The notes: generated by a model from the letters alone, not told the origin. Positions 1 to 5,837 are shown, counted from the first letter of the stretch. The stretch is DNA of 9,585 nucleotides from CAZVCJ01 sp964625745 (GCA_964625745.1 CAZVCJ010000148.1:1-9585), one strand, 5' to 3'. Program-made: numbers and translations.

Positions 1-789
1 CTACTTGTCCTTGAACTGCGGCTTGCGCTTCTCGAGGAAGGCCTTGAGCCCTTCCTCCATGTCCTCACTGCCCTGCAGGGCCACGAACTGCTCGGTTTCG
101 ACCTCGAGCCCGGCCTGGAGGTCCTTATCCAGACCGTCGTTCACGGCGTCAATGATAGCCGCGATGGGCAGCGCGCTCTTGGAGACGATGCGCCTGGCGA
201 GCCCCGTGGCCTCTTTGAGTACTCGCCCCGTCGGCACCACTTTGTCCACCAGGCCGATGCGGTAGGCTTCCTGGGCGGTGATGGGGTCGCCGGTGAGCAT
301 GATCTCCAGGGCCTTGCCCTTGCCCACCAGTCGCGGCAGGCGCTGAGTGCCGCCCCAGCCAGGGATGATGCCCAGGTTGATTTCCGGCTGGCCGATGCGC
401 AGCCCGTCCTCGGCGAGGCGGATGTGGCAGGCCATGGACATTTCCAGGCCGCCGCCCAGGGCGAAGCGACCGTTCATGGCGGCGATGACCGGCTTCTTCG
501 AGGCCTCGATCTCGTTGAAGACCTCCTTCCCCTTGCGGATGAAGGCTTCTGCCTCGTCGGGCTTGTCCTTGACGGCGTAAATCTCGTTGATGTCGGCCCC
601 GGCCACGAAGAACTGTCCCGCCCCGGTGATGATGATGGCCTTCACCTCATCGTTCGTCGTCACCTCGTCAAAAGCAGAGCCCAGCTCCTCGACCACCTGC
701 TTGTTGAAGGCATTGGCCGGCGGGTGGTCAATGGTCAGGGTAGCGACGCGGTTCGCAACCGCGACCTTTACGTATTGGTATTCTCCCAT
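1..789 (-). CDS. Enoyl-CoA hydratase/isomerase family protein (crotonase)
   Basis: A 262-residue protein, the usual size for a monofunctional crotonase, predicted to hydrate trans-2-enoyl-CoA to 3-hydroxyacyl-CoA in beta-oxidation in the cytoplasm. Seen: the AGADI segment (about residues 63-67) and the ALGGGLE segment (110-116), which form the oxyanion hole, and the GQPEINLGIIPGWGGTQRL block (133-151). By alignment from memory with rat mitochondrial hydratase, both catalytic glutamates are kept as E116 and E136, which favours true hydratase activity over other crotonase-fold reactions. The start is supported by AAAGGAG at 796-802, six bases upstream. The stop codon lies at bases 1-3, so the gene is complete. 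It is 53 bases downstream of the 3-hydroxyacyl-CoA dehydrogenase gene, separated only by a short-word repeat, so co-transcription is likely. The exact substrate chain length cannot be read from the sequence. Confidence 0.93.
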   Translation of the reverse strand: MGEYQYVKVAVANRVATLTIDHPPANAFNKQVVEELGSAFDEVTTNDEVKAIIITGAGQFFVAGADINEIYAVKDKPDEAEAFIRKGKEVFNEIEASKKPVIAAMNGRFALGGGLEMSMACHIRLAEDGLRIGQPEINLGIIPGWGGTQRLPRLVGKGKALEIMLTGDPITAQEAYRIGLVDKVVPTGRVLKEATGLARRIVSKSALPIAAIIDAVNDGLDKDLQAGLEVETEQFVALQGSEDMEEGLKAFLEKRKPQFKDK

Positions 790-810
790 TTCTAGCTCCT
801 TTGTGGTGTA

Positions 811-844
811 CTCGTTACCTCATTAACTCATTCCTCGTTACCTC
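811..844. repeat. Short-word repeat (CGTTACCTC type)
   Basis: The spacer between the dehydrogenase and hydratase genes is made of degenerate repeats of words such as CTCGTTACCTCATT and CATTCCTCGTTACCTC. It runs right up to the dehydrogenase stop codon at 843-845. The same word family recurs around 2096-2296 and in degraded form at 4725-4747. Only one orientation is present here, so no strong hairpin is formed. No function is evident; it may be an interspersed low-complexity element of this genome. Confidence 0.7.
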
Positions 845-2069
845 ACGCCGTCCACTCCATGAAGCCCCGCTTCATCTTCTTCCCCAGCTCCCCGGCTCTT
901 GCCTTCTGATAGAGCAGGGCCACGGGGTGGAAGCGGGGGCCGTATTTCTTCTCCAACTCCTCGAGCTTTTGCACTACGACGTCCAGGCCCACTCCGTCGG
1001 CGTACTCCAGGGGGCCCATGCGCTGGTCGCCCACCTTCATGCCTATGCCAGCGATGCAGGCCATGTCGATATCGTTGACGTTGGCGATGTCCTCCTCCAC
1101 GCACATGGCGGCCTCGTTGATCATGGGCATCATCAGCCGGTCCACGCTGAACTCGGTGCCGGTGGGCACCTGGCCCGACTCTTGTAGCTCCCTGATCATC
1201 CGCTTGACCGGCTCGTCGGTCTCCTCTCCGTAGCCGTAGAAACCGGCGCCTGCCTTCTCGCCAAAGCGTCTTGCTTCGACCAGCTTCTCCCACAAGGGGG
1301 CGGGAGCGACGCGATCGCCGTATTGGGAGTGGAGGTACTCGCCTACGTCGGCGCAGACGTCAATGCCGATCATGTCCATCAGGGTGAAGGGCCCCATGGG
1401 CCAGCCGAAGCCTGTCATAGCCTCGTCCATTTCGGCTGAAGTGGCCGCCCCCTCCTCCAGGCACAGCACCGCTTCGTTTAGATAGGGCATCAGCAAACGG
1501 TTGACCAGGAAGCCAGGGCACTCTTTGACCACCACGGGGATCTTGCGCAGTTCTTCAGTGAAGCCTACCACGTCGTCCACGGTTTCCTGATCCGTCTCCG
1601 GGCTGGGGATGACCTCCACCAGCTTCATGATGTGGGCTGGGCTGAAGAAGTGCATCCCGATCACCTTGGGGGCGCGCCTGGTGGCCGAGCCCATCTCCTT
1701 GATGGACAGCGCGGAGGTGTTGGAGGCGAAGATGGTCTCCGGCGGGCAGACCTCATCCAATTCGGCGAAGACTTGCTGTTTAATCTTCATGACCTCTGGC
1801 ACGGCCTCAATGACGATGTCCACGTCGGCGAACTCGGCGTAGTCCAGGGTGGGGATGACCAGGTCCATCTTCTCTTGCATAGTGGTAGGGGACATTTTAC
1901 CCTTGTCCACCCGCCGCTGGTAGATGCGTCGGATGGTAGCCATCCCCTTGTCCAGCATTTCCTGGTCAATGTCCTTCATCACCACCGGCAGGCCCGCGTA
2001 GGTGATGACCTGTGCGATCTCCGCGCCCATGAATCCCGCGCCCACTACTCCGGCCTTAAAAATATACAT
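843..2069 (-). CDS. 3-hydroxyacyl-CoA dehydrogenase (NAD-dependent)
   Basis: A 408-residue protein that should oxidise L-3-hydroxyacyl-CoA to 3-ketoacyl-CoA with NAD+. Seen: an N-terminal Rossmann dinucleotide-binding motif GAGFMG (G10, G12, G15), a likely NAD-ribose acid at D33, the SNTSALSI block (S116-I123), the catalytic HFFSP motif with H140 paired with E152, and N190 in GFLVNR. Two successive C-terminal 3HCDH-type dimerisation units follow, at about residues 185-285 and 310-405. This makes it longer than the one-unit enzymes of about 280-320 residues and resembles the dehydrogenase half of FadB-type proteins without the hydratase half. The hydratase is supplied by the separate gene just downstream. 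The start is well supported: AAAGGAGG at 2077-2084 lies seven bases before the ATG. The gene is probably part of the same degradation operon as the thiolase, although a repeat region and an N gap lie between them. Confidence 0.93.
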   Translation of the reverse strand: MYIFKAGVVGAGFMGAEIAQVITYAGLPVVMKDIDQEMLDKGMATIRRIYQRRVDKGKMSPTTMQEKMDLVIPTLDYAEFADVDIVIEAVPEVMKIKQQVFAELDEVCPPETIFASNTSALSIKEMGSATRRAPKVIGMHFFSPAHIMKLVEVIPSPETDQETVDDVVGFTEELRKIPVVVKECPGFLVNRLLMPYLNEAVLCLEEGAATSAEMDEAMTGFGWPMGPFTLMDMIGIDVCADVGEYLHSQYGDRVAPAPLWEKLVEARRFGEKAGAGFYGYGEETDEPVKRMIRELQESGQVPTGTEFSVDRLMMPMINEAAMCVEEDIANVNDIDMACIAGIGMKVGDQRMGPLEYADGVGLDVVVQKLEELEKKYGPRFHPVALLYQKARAGELGKKMKRGFMEWTA

Positions 2070-2095
2070 CTTTCAACCTCCTTTGGTTTATCGTG

Positions 2096-2296
2096 AATGA
2101 GGTAACGAGGCAATGAGGCAATGAGTTAGCAGCTATGCGAGTGCACGACGTTGCCTCGTTCCTCGTTGCCTCNNNNNNNNNNNNNNNNNNNNNNNNNNNN
2201 NNNNNNNNNNNNNNNNNNNNNNNNNNNNNNNNNNNNNNNNNNNNNNNNNNNNNNNNNNNNNNNNNNNNNNNNCGTTGCCTCGTTCCTCGTTGCCTC
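2096..2296. repeat. Inverted short-word repeats flanking an assembly gap
   Basis: This intergenic stretch between the 86-aa gene and the dehydrogenase holds no gene. It starts with GAGGTAACGAGGCAATGAGG-like words (about 2099-2125), has a unique loop-like stretch (about 2126-2148), and then carries the reverse-complement family CGTTGCCTCGTTCCTCG at 2149-2172. After 100 N, exactly the same 24 bases are present again at 2273-2296. The two word orientations before the gap could pair as an imperfect hairpin in DNA or RNA. The identical flanks suggest the assembler broke on this repeat. Any promoter of the dehydrogenase gene would lie here but I could not identify one. Confidence 0.8.
2173..2272. 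other. Assembly gap (100 N)
   Basis: Exactly 100 N, a standard scaffold placeholder rather than a measured length. Both edges abut the same 24-base repeat. The true sequence could therefore be a collapsed overlap with no missing bases, or a longer array of the repeat. Confidence 0.95.
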
Positions 2297-2297
2297 A

Positions 2298-2558
2298 CTA
2301 CCACGTCACCAGCATTATCGCCGCCTCCGGGTCGTCGGGGCGCACGAAATACACCCAGCCGTCTGGATGCCTGGCGAAGGCGGCATCGTTGGCCGCTCCC
2401 AGCGTTTGGCCCACGAAGTAGTCCCCGCTCTCAGGCTCGATGGCCACTACCCCTTCCTGGCCTTCCAGCTCGCCCTTGATCCCCTCGAAAATCTCTTTGC
2501 TCCTGGCGATGAACGCCTGACGAGCTTTTTTGTCCTTGTACAACGTCGTATCAGCCAT
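2298..2558 (-). CDS. Small conserved-looking protein of unknown function, coupled to thiolase
   Basis: An 86-residue protein that I cannot assign with confidence. Seen: a lysine-rich N-terminal helix (MADTTLYKDKKARQAF), a segment EGVVAIEPESGDYFVG that looks like a strand-turn-strand, a helical stretch GQTLGAANDAAF, and a C-terminal strand WVYFVRPDD. This alternating pattern weakly recalls the small DUF5678-type proteins, but that is only a resemblance. There is no signal peptide or membrane segment. The start chosen is the ATG at 2558, not a codon five residues upstream, because the last codons and stop of the thiolase gene (GAGAGGAGGTAA) form its Shine-Dalgarno sequence and the ATG follows the thiolase stop by one base. 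This tight coupling implies co-production with thiolase, so a role linked to the enzyme is possible but unproven. Confidence 0.8.
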   Translation of the reverse strand: MADTTLYKDKKARQAFIARSKEIFEGIKGELEGQEGVVAIEPESGDYFVGQTLGAANDAAFARHPDGWVYFVRPDDPEAAIMLVTW

Positions 2559-2559
2559 G

Positions 2560-3759
2560 TTACCTCCTCTCAATGATCATCGCGCCGCCCATCCCGCCGC
2601 CCACGCAAGCAGTGGCCAGGCCCAGTGGTACATCGCGCTTGATCATCTCGTGGAGCAAAGTGACCACGATGCGCGTGCCGGTGCAGCCCACCGGGTGGCC
2701 CAGGGCGATGGCCCCGCCGTTGACGTTGACCCTGTCCCAGTCCCAGCCGTCCTTCTCCAGCTCCATGCCCACAGCGATGGATTGGGCGGCGAAGGCCTCG
2801 TTGAGCTCGATGAGGTCAATGTCGGTCAGCTTCAGACCCGCTTTCTTCAGCGCTTTGGGGACGGCCTTGGTAGGGCCGATGCCCATGATCTCCGGCGGCA
2901 CTGCGGCGTAGGCATAGCCGCGGATGTAGCATAGGGGTTCGTAGCCCAACGTTTTGGCCCTCTCCTCGGTCATCACCAGCGCCGCCGCCGCGCCATCTGA
3001 GATGGGGCAGGCGTTGGCGGGAGTGACGGTTCCACCTCGCTTGAACACGGTGGGGTATAGGCCGGCCTTCTGCACCGACAGGCCTGGGTTGATGCACTCG
3101 TCGTGGACGATGTTCTCGTAGGCTACCTCCTGGCCAGCCACCTTCTTGGAGACACGCACTGGCACTATCTCGTCGTCGAACTTGCCCATCCTGGTGGCGC
3201 GAAAGGCTTTCTTGTGGCTTTGCACGGCGAACTTGTCCTGTTCCTCCTGGCTGATGCCGTACATCATGGCCAGGTTCTCCGCTGTGTAGCCCATGATCAC
3301 GTCGCAGACCGGATCGGTCAGACCTTCCCACAGGGAGTCGGTGAACCCGGTGTGGCGCAGCTTCAGCCCCCACCGCGCCCCGCGTACCAGGTAGGGAGCC
3401 GTGCTCATGCTCTCTGTACCGCCCACCAGGAAGATCTCCCCGTCGCCGGCCTGGACGGCCTGGTAAGCGCAGGAGATGGCCTGCATGCTGGCCACGCAGT
3501 TGCGCTGCACGGTGTAGCCGGGCACGTGGGTGGGGATACCGGCTATCAGCGCTGCCACGCGGCCGATGTTCGGCGCGTCGGAGTACTGGCCGATGCAGCC
3601 GAGGATGACGTCGTCAATGAGATTGGGGTCGAGCTCTGTGCGTTTGATCACCTCTCGCATGGCGATGGCGGCCAGGTCTTGGGCGGGCAGGTCTCTGAAG
3701 GCCCCACCGTGGCTGCCGATGGGGGTACGCACTCCCTCGACGATTACCACTTCTTTCAT
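2560..3759 (-). CDS. Thiolase (acetyl-CoA C-acyltransferase)
   Basis: A 399-residue protein of typical thiolase length. It is predicted to cleave 3-ketoacyl-CoA with CoA to acetyl-CoA and a shortened acyl-CoA, or to run the reverse condensation. Seen: nucleophilic cysteine C88 in QRNCVASMQAI, the GGTESMS motif, the NEAFA motif, the GHPVGCTGTR block with H355, and the second active-site cysteine C385 in CVGGGMGGA. All catalytic residues are therefore in place. The start is supported by GAGGAGG in the 22-base gap after the TetR stop codon. It lies directly downstream of tetR on the same strand and runs into the 86-aa gene with one base between stop and start. In context it is more likely a beta-oxidation thiolase than one for polyhydroxybutyrate or ketone synthesis, but sequence alone does not separate these. 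Confidence 0.95.
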   Translation of the reverse strand: MKEVVIVEGVRTPIGSHGGAFRDLPAQDLAAIAMREVIKRTELDPNLIDDVILGCIGQYSDAPNIGRVAALIAGIPTHVPGYTVQRNCVASMQAISCAYQAVQAGDGEIFLVGGTESMSTAPYLVRGARWGLKLRHTGFTDSLWEGLTDPVCDVIMGYTAENLAMMYGISQEEQDKFAVQSHKKAFRATRMGKFDDEIVPVRVSKKVAGQEVAYENIVHDECINPGLSVQKAGLYPTVFKRGGTVTPANACPISDGAAAALVMTEERAKTLGYEPLCYIRGYAYAAVPPEIMGIGPTKAVPKALKKAGLKLTDIDLIELNEAFAAQSIAVGMELEKDGWDWDRVNVNGGAIALGHPVGCTGTRIVVTLLHEMIKRDVPLGLATACVGGGMGGAMIIERR

Positions 3760-3781
3760 TTTTTCCTCCTCGATTACCAGC

Positions 3782-4423
3782 TTAACGATTGTTAGTTTGT
3801 AGGCCGCGCAGGAAAAGCTCGAAGGTTGCGTCGTACACCTCTTTAGGCCCTACGGGTATCATCTCCTGCCGGACCGGGTTGGCCATCAGGGTGAGGGCTC
3901 CGTTGAGAGCCCCCCAGAGCACGCCAGCGGCCAGCAAAGGGTCATCAGTGGTGAATACGTCTTTCTCCATCCCTTGCCGGATAGCCCTTGCCACCAGCTT
4001 CAATCCTCTTGTACTCTCCGTCAGGATCCGCTGATACATCTCGGCCGACACCCTTTCCCGGAAGCGCCCCCGGTCCAGGGCCAGCAGCAGGCGGAAATAG
4101 TCGGGACAAGTCTGAGAGAATTGCCAATACGCTTCCACTAATTGGCGGAGGTGTTTCTCGGCGGACAGCGGTTCTTGGGGGGCGTAGGCGGCTTCCAATT
4201 GCGACAGCAGGGTGGACAGGCCCTCTAAAAGCAAATGAGCAAGGATAGACTCCTTGCTCTGAAAGTAAAGATACACTGTTCCCTTGCTAACTTCGGCCTG
4301 AGCGGCCACATCATCCACCGTTGCCTGATGGATGCCCTTCTCAAAGAAGACCTCCCTGGCGGCTTCTAAGATTTCCTGTTGCCTTCTCGCCTTCTCGCGG
4401 GCGCGTCGCTGCGCTGTGGTCAT
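3782..4423 (-). CDS. TetR/AcrR-family transcriptional regulator
   Basis: A 213-residue one-component repressor-type regulator. Residues about 10-60 form the TetR helix-turn-helix, with FFEKGIHQATVDDVAAQAEVSKGTVYLYFQSKE split between the scaffold and recognition helices; the GTVYLYF signature is clear. The rest is an all-helical ligand-binding and dimerisation domain. I chose the ATG at 4423, which has AGGAAGG seven bases upstream. An ATG at 4456 would add 11 residues, but it has no Shine-Dalgarno sequence and would lie only about 10 bases from the expected transcription start. The gene is first in a cluster with thiolase 22 bases downstream. By analogy with FadR-type TetR regulators of fatty-acid degradation, an acyl-CoA ligand is plausible, but this is inference. 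Confidence 0.92.
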   Translation of the reverse strand: MTTAQRRAREKARRQQEILEAAREVFFEKGIHQATVDDVAAQAEVSKGTVYLYFQSKESILAHLLLEGLSTLLSQLEAAYAPQEPLSAEKHLRQLVEAYWQFSQTCPDYFRLLLALDRGRFRERVSAEMYQRILTESTRGLKLVARAIRQGMEKDVFTTDDPLLAAGVLWGALNGALTLMANPVRQEMIPVGPKEVYDATFELFLRGLQTNNR

Positions 4424-4451
4424 CCCGTGGCCTTCCTGTTGCAAACCTGCG

Positions 4452-4473
4452 GTCATTTACTGACTGGCGGTCA
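4452..4473 (-). promoter_or_regulatory. Candidate TetR operator (alternating TGAC/GTCA half-sites)
   Basis: Three half-sites alternate at 9-base intervals: GTCA at 4452-4455, TGAC at 4461-4464 and GTCA at 4470-4473, each pair separated by 5 bases. The TGAC-N5-GTCA pair at 4461-4473 touches the last base of the -10 box and covers the predicted transcription start of the tetR gene. Position and symmetry fit an autoregulatory operator; binding is inferred. No copy was seen upstream of the thiolase, dehydrogenase or hydratase genes. Confidence 0.5.
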
Positions 4474-4501
4474 TTATACAACAAAAGGCCGGGGTTGTCA
4501 A
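4473..4501 (-). promoter_or_regulatory. Consensus sigma70-type promoter of tetR-thiolase operon
   Basis: On the minus strand a perfect -35 TTGACA (4496-4501) and a perfect -10 TATAAT (4473-4478) are separated by exactly 17 bases. The expected start is near 4466, giving a leader of about 40 bases to the preferred ATG at 4423. A full-consensus promoter would be strong unless repressed, in keeping with the candidate operator overlapping it. Confidence 0.8.
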
Positions 4502-4519
4502 ATTGGTCGGGTGGTTCTT

Positions 4520-4708
4520 CTATTTATTGGCCGTTTTTCTTCGCCTCCTCCCTCTCTTCAGTGACACTTTGTTGGCCTGACGACAGCGGGGACACTCCAC
4601 CACGTAATGACGGGGAAGAGGGGTTCCGGCCTCCGCGAGGCTCTCGGCGATGGCTTCCTCATCAATGGTGAACTTCCAACCACACTTGAAGCACGTCACG
4701 TTTATCAT
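4520..4708 (-). CDS. Small zinc-ribbon protein
   Basis: A 62-residue protein with two CxxC knuckles, C6-x2-C9 (CFKC) and C39-x2-C42 (CPRC), spaced as in a zinc ribbon. Between them lies an acidic helical stretch (about D16-G28), and after them a strongly basic tail (KRGRRRRK, about 51-58). Small zinc ribbons with basic tails often contact nucleic acid or other proteins; the specific role here is unknown. The start is the ATG at 4708, preceded by GGAGGTGACC; a GTG at 4720 overlaps that Shine-Dalgarno sequence and is less likely. It has its own candidate promoter in the divergent region, and the tetR promoter begins 18 bases downstream of its stop, so it need not be co-regulated with the degradation genes. 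Confidence 0.85.
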   Translation of the reverse strand: MINVTCFKCGWKFTIDEEAIAESLAEAGTPLPRHYVVECPRCRQANKVSLKRGRRRRKTANK

Positions 4709-4724
4709 GGTCACCTCCACTTGT

Positions 4725-4747
4725 TCCTCGTTGGCTCGTTTCTCGTC
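4725..4747. repeat. Degenerate copy of the CGTTGCCTC-type word repeat
   Basis: The leader of the Zn-ribbon gene contains the words TTCCTCGTTGGCTCGTT and TCTCGTC, which resemble the repeats at 811-844 and 2149-2296 but are more diverged. It sits directly upstream of the Shine-Dalgarno sequence. No hairpin partner is visible nearby. Confidence 0.45.
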
Positions 4748-4769
4748 AACTTATCGACCCACCACCCCA

Positions 4770-4798
4770 ATTGTAATCCCAGATAGGGATTTTGGCAA
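4770..4798 (-). promoter_or_regulatory. Candidate promoter of the zinc-ribbon gene
   Basis: Minus-strand -35 TTGCCA (4793-4798, 5/6 consensus) and -10 TACAAT (4770-4775, 5/6) with a 17-base spacer. The gene starts about 60 bases downstream. The whole spacer region contains the inverted repeat ATCCC-N5-GGGAT described separately. Confidence 0.6.
4776..4790. promoter_or_regulatory. Inverted repeat inside promoter spacer (candidate operator)
   Basis: The sequence ATCCCAGATAGGGAT is a perfect 5-base inverted repeat with a 5-base centre. It occupies the spacer between the -10 and -35 boxes of the zinc-ribbon promoter and ends 17 bases before the -35 box of the divergent DUF1786 promoter. A bound regulator here could influence both directions. 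No cognate regulator is identified. Confidence 0.4.
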
Positions 4799-4806
4799 AT
4801 GTCCCT

Positions 4807-4835
4807 TTGACAGAGGGCGAAAACTGTGGTAGTAT
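4807..4835 (+). promoter_or_regulatory. Candidate promoter of the DUF1786 gene
   Basis: A perfect -35 TTGACA (4807-4812), a 17-base spacer and a -10 TAGTAT (4830-4835, 4/6 consensus). Transcription would start near 4842, giving a leader of about 59 bases that contains the hairpin at 4849-4886. The -35 box is only 8 bases from the -35 box of the opposing zinc-ribbon promoter. Confidence 0.6.
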
Positions 4836-4848
4836 CAGTACTTACTGA

Positions 4849-4886
4849 GACCCTGGGGTTTTCTCAATTGGAAAACCCCAGGGGTC
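4849..4886 (+). promoter_or_regulatory. Leader hairpin upstream of the DUF1786 gene
   Basis: Arms 4849-4863 and 4871-4886 pair: GACCCTGGGGTTTTC with GAAAACCCCAGGGGTC, giving 13 uninterrupted pairs, one bulged G and two more pairs, around a 7-base loop (TCAATTG). It begins just after the expected transcription start and ends one base before the Shine-Dalgarno GGAGG (4888-4892). There is no U-run after it, so it is not a standard intrinsic terminator. It could stabilise the mRNA 5' end or control ribosome access. Confidence 0.7.
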
Positions 4887-4900
4887 TGGAGGGATAGTCT

Positions 4901-5705
4901 ATGTCTGATTCGAAGCGGATCCTGGCTATTGATGCCGGGGCCGGAACCCAGGACATTCTGTTGTACGAGAGCGGCAAGACGATGGAAAACTGCGTCAAGA
5001 TGGTCCTCCCTTCCCAGACGACTATCGTGGCGGGCAGGGTTCGGCAGGCTACTGCCCGGGGAGAGGCCGTTTTCTTAGCTGGCAACCTGATGGGAGGCGG
5101 CCCTTGTGTCAGCGCTCTCAAGAAGCACCTGAGGGCGGGGCTGGCGGTTTACGCCACGCCCCTGGCCGCCAAGACCATTCGCGACGATCCGCGTGAGGTA
5201 GAAGCCCTTGGCGTTCGGATTGTGGAGGAGGCGCCGTCCGAGGCCTTGACCATTCGCACGGGCGACATTGATCTCGCTGCCCTGGGCCGGGCCCTGGCGC
5301 TCTTCGATGTAGAGNNNNNNNNNNNNNNNNNNNNNNNNNNNNNNNNNNNNNNNNNNNNNNNNNNNNNNNNNNNNNNNNNNNNNNNNNNNNNNNNNNNNNN
5401 NNNNNNNNNNNNNNTTTGAGCATCACACCGTGCTCATGAGCCCCGACAAGTTGGCTGCTTACGTTGATTCTTTGCGGGAAGGGACGCTGACCAACGACGA
5501 GGTCTATGGCGACAACGGTCATGGGGCCTACGTCCATCCCGATTACCCCGGTGATGGGAGCTTCCGCTTCGTGGCCGTAACAGGGCCTAACCGAGGGATG
5601 GCCGCCGGCCTGGGTTACTACATGGCCGCGCCCCACGGCGACATGATGATGACTGGCGCTTTCGGCCTGGTGGCCGCCGCACGCCGTTTGGGACTGGTTG
5701 AGTAG
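4901..5705 (+). CDS. DUF1786-family protein, interrupted by assembly gap
   Basis: The N-terminal part is 138 codons (4901-5314) and the C-terminal part 96 codons (5415-5702), followed by a TAG stop. Seen: an N-terminal LAIDAGAGTQDILLY segment (about 8-22) that resembles the phosphate-binding loop of actin/hexokinase-fold ATPases, then ENCVKMVLPSQT (about 29-40). The C-terminal part has FEHHT, LTNDEVYGDNGHGA and TGPNRGMA. I recognise this as the DUF1786 family, whose members are sometimes labelled pyruvate formate-lyase-activating-like without an evident radical-SAM CxxxCxxC motif; none is seen in the visible parts. The two halves lie in different frames across the 100 N. That is expected for a placeholder gap; a true gap length divisible by three would restore one frame. 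Family members are longer than the 234 visible residues, so roughly a hundred residues are probably missing. Function unknown. GGAGG at 4888-4892 supports the start. Confidence 0.75.
5315..5414. other. Assembly gap (100 N) inside the DUF1786 gene
   Basis: Exactly 100 N, so the true length is unknown. The flanking coding frames are compatible with a single intact gene only if the missing length is a multiple of three, which 100 is not. No repeat is visible on either flank. Confidence 0.95.
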
Positions 5706-5707
5706 AG

Positions 5708-5789
5708 TGTCATTGCGAGCGTAGCGAAGCAATCTCCAATGCGCAAGTAGGGGATTGCTTCGGCACAAAAACCGTGTCTCGCAGTGACA
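5708..5789. repeat. MITE-like palindromic interspersed repeat
   Basis: Outer ends TGTCATTGCGAG (5708-5719) and CTCGCAGTGACA (5778-5789) are inverted with one mismatch. Inner CGAAGCAATC (5725-5734) and GATTGCTTCG (5753-5762) are perfect inverted partners. The wording (CATTGCGAGC...GAAGCAATCTC...GATTGCTTCG) matches a repeat type I know to be scattered between genes in many bacterial genomes. It starts three bases after the DUF1786 stop codon and could form a large hairpin in the transcript, possibly ending or stabilising the mRNA. Confidence 0.8.
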
Positions 5790-5837
5790 ACCTCAGCACT
5801 GTACCCAGGTACGAGACAAATTTCGGTCGCAGGCCCG

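Noticed and set aside
838..1293. Minus-strand frame (151 codons) overlapping the dehydrogenase in another frame
   Set aside because: Arginine- and glycine-rich shadow of the real gene, with no start signal or domain.
2149..2296. Possible CRISPR-like array (identical repeats around a gap)
   Set aside because: Only two copies of a low-complexity 24-mer are seen, the unit contains internal word repeats, no spacers are visible and no cas genes are near. It fits an assembly break on a simple repeat.
3103..3795. Plus-strand open frame (230 codons) opposite the thiolase gene
   Set aside because: Its composition is rich in H, G, V and D with no known fold, and it mirrors the thiolase codons. The thiolase has all active-site motifs.
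4424..4456. Longer TetR start at 4456
   Set aside because: No Shine-Dalgarno sequence, a predicted transcript leader of only about 10 bases, and a better-supported ATG at 4423.
4849..4886. Intrinsic terminator for an upstream plus-strand transcript
   Set aside because: No U-run follows the stem and no plus-strand gene lies upstream. The stem lies inside the leader of the DUF1786 gene.
5315..5414. True frameshift or pseudogene in the DUF1786 gene
   Set aside because: The frame change spans a placeholder gap of 100 N. Both halves keep conserved motifs and the frame is restored for any true gap length divisible by three.
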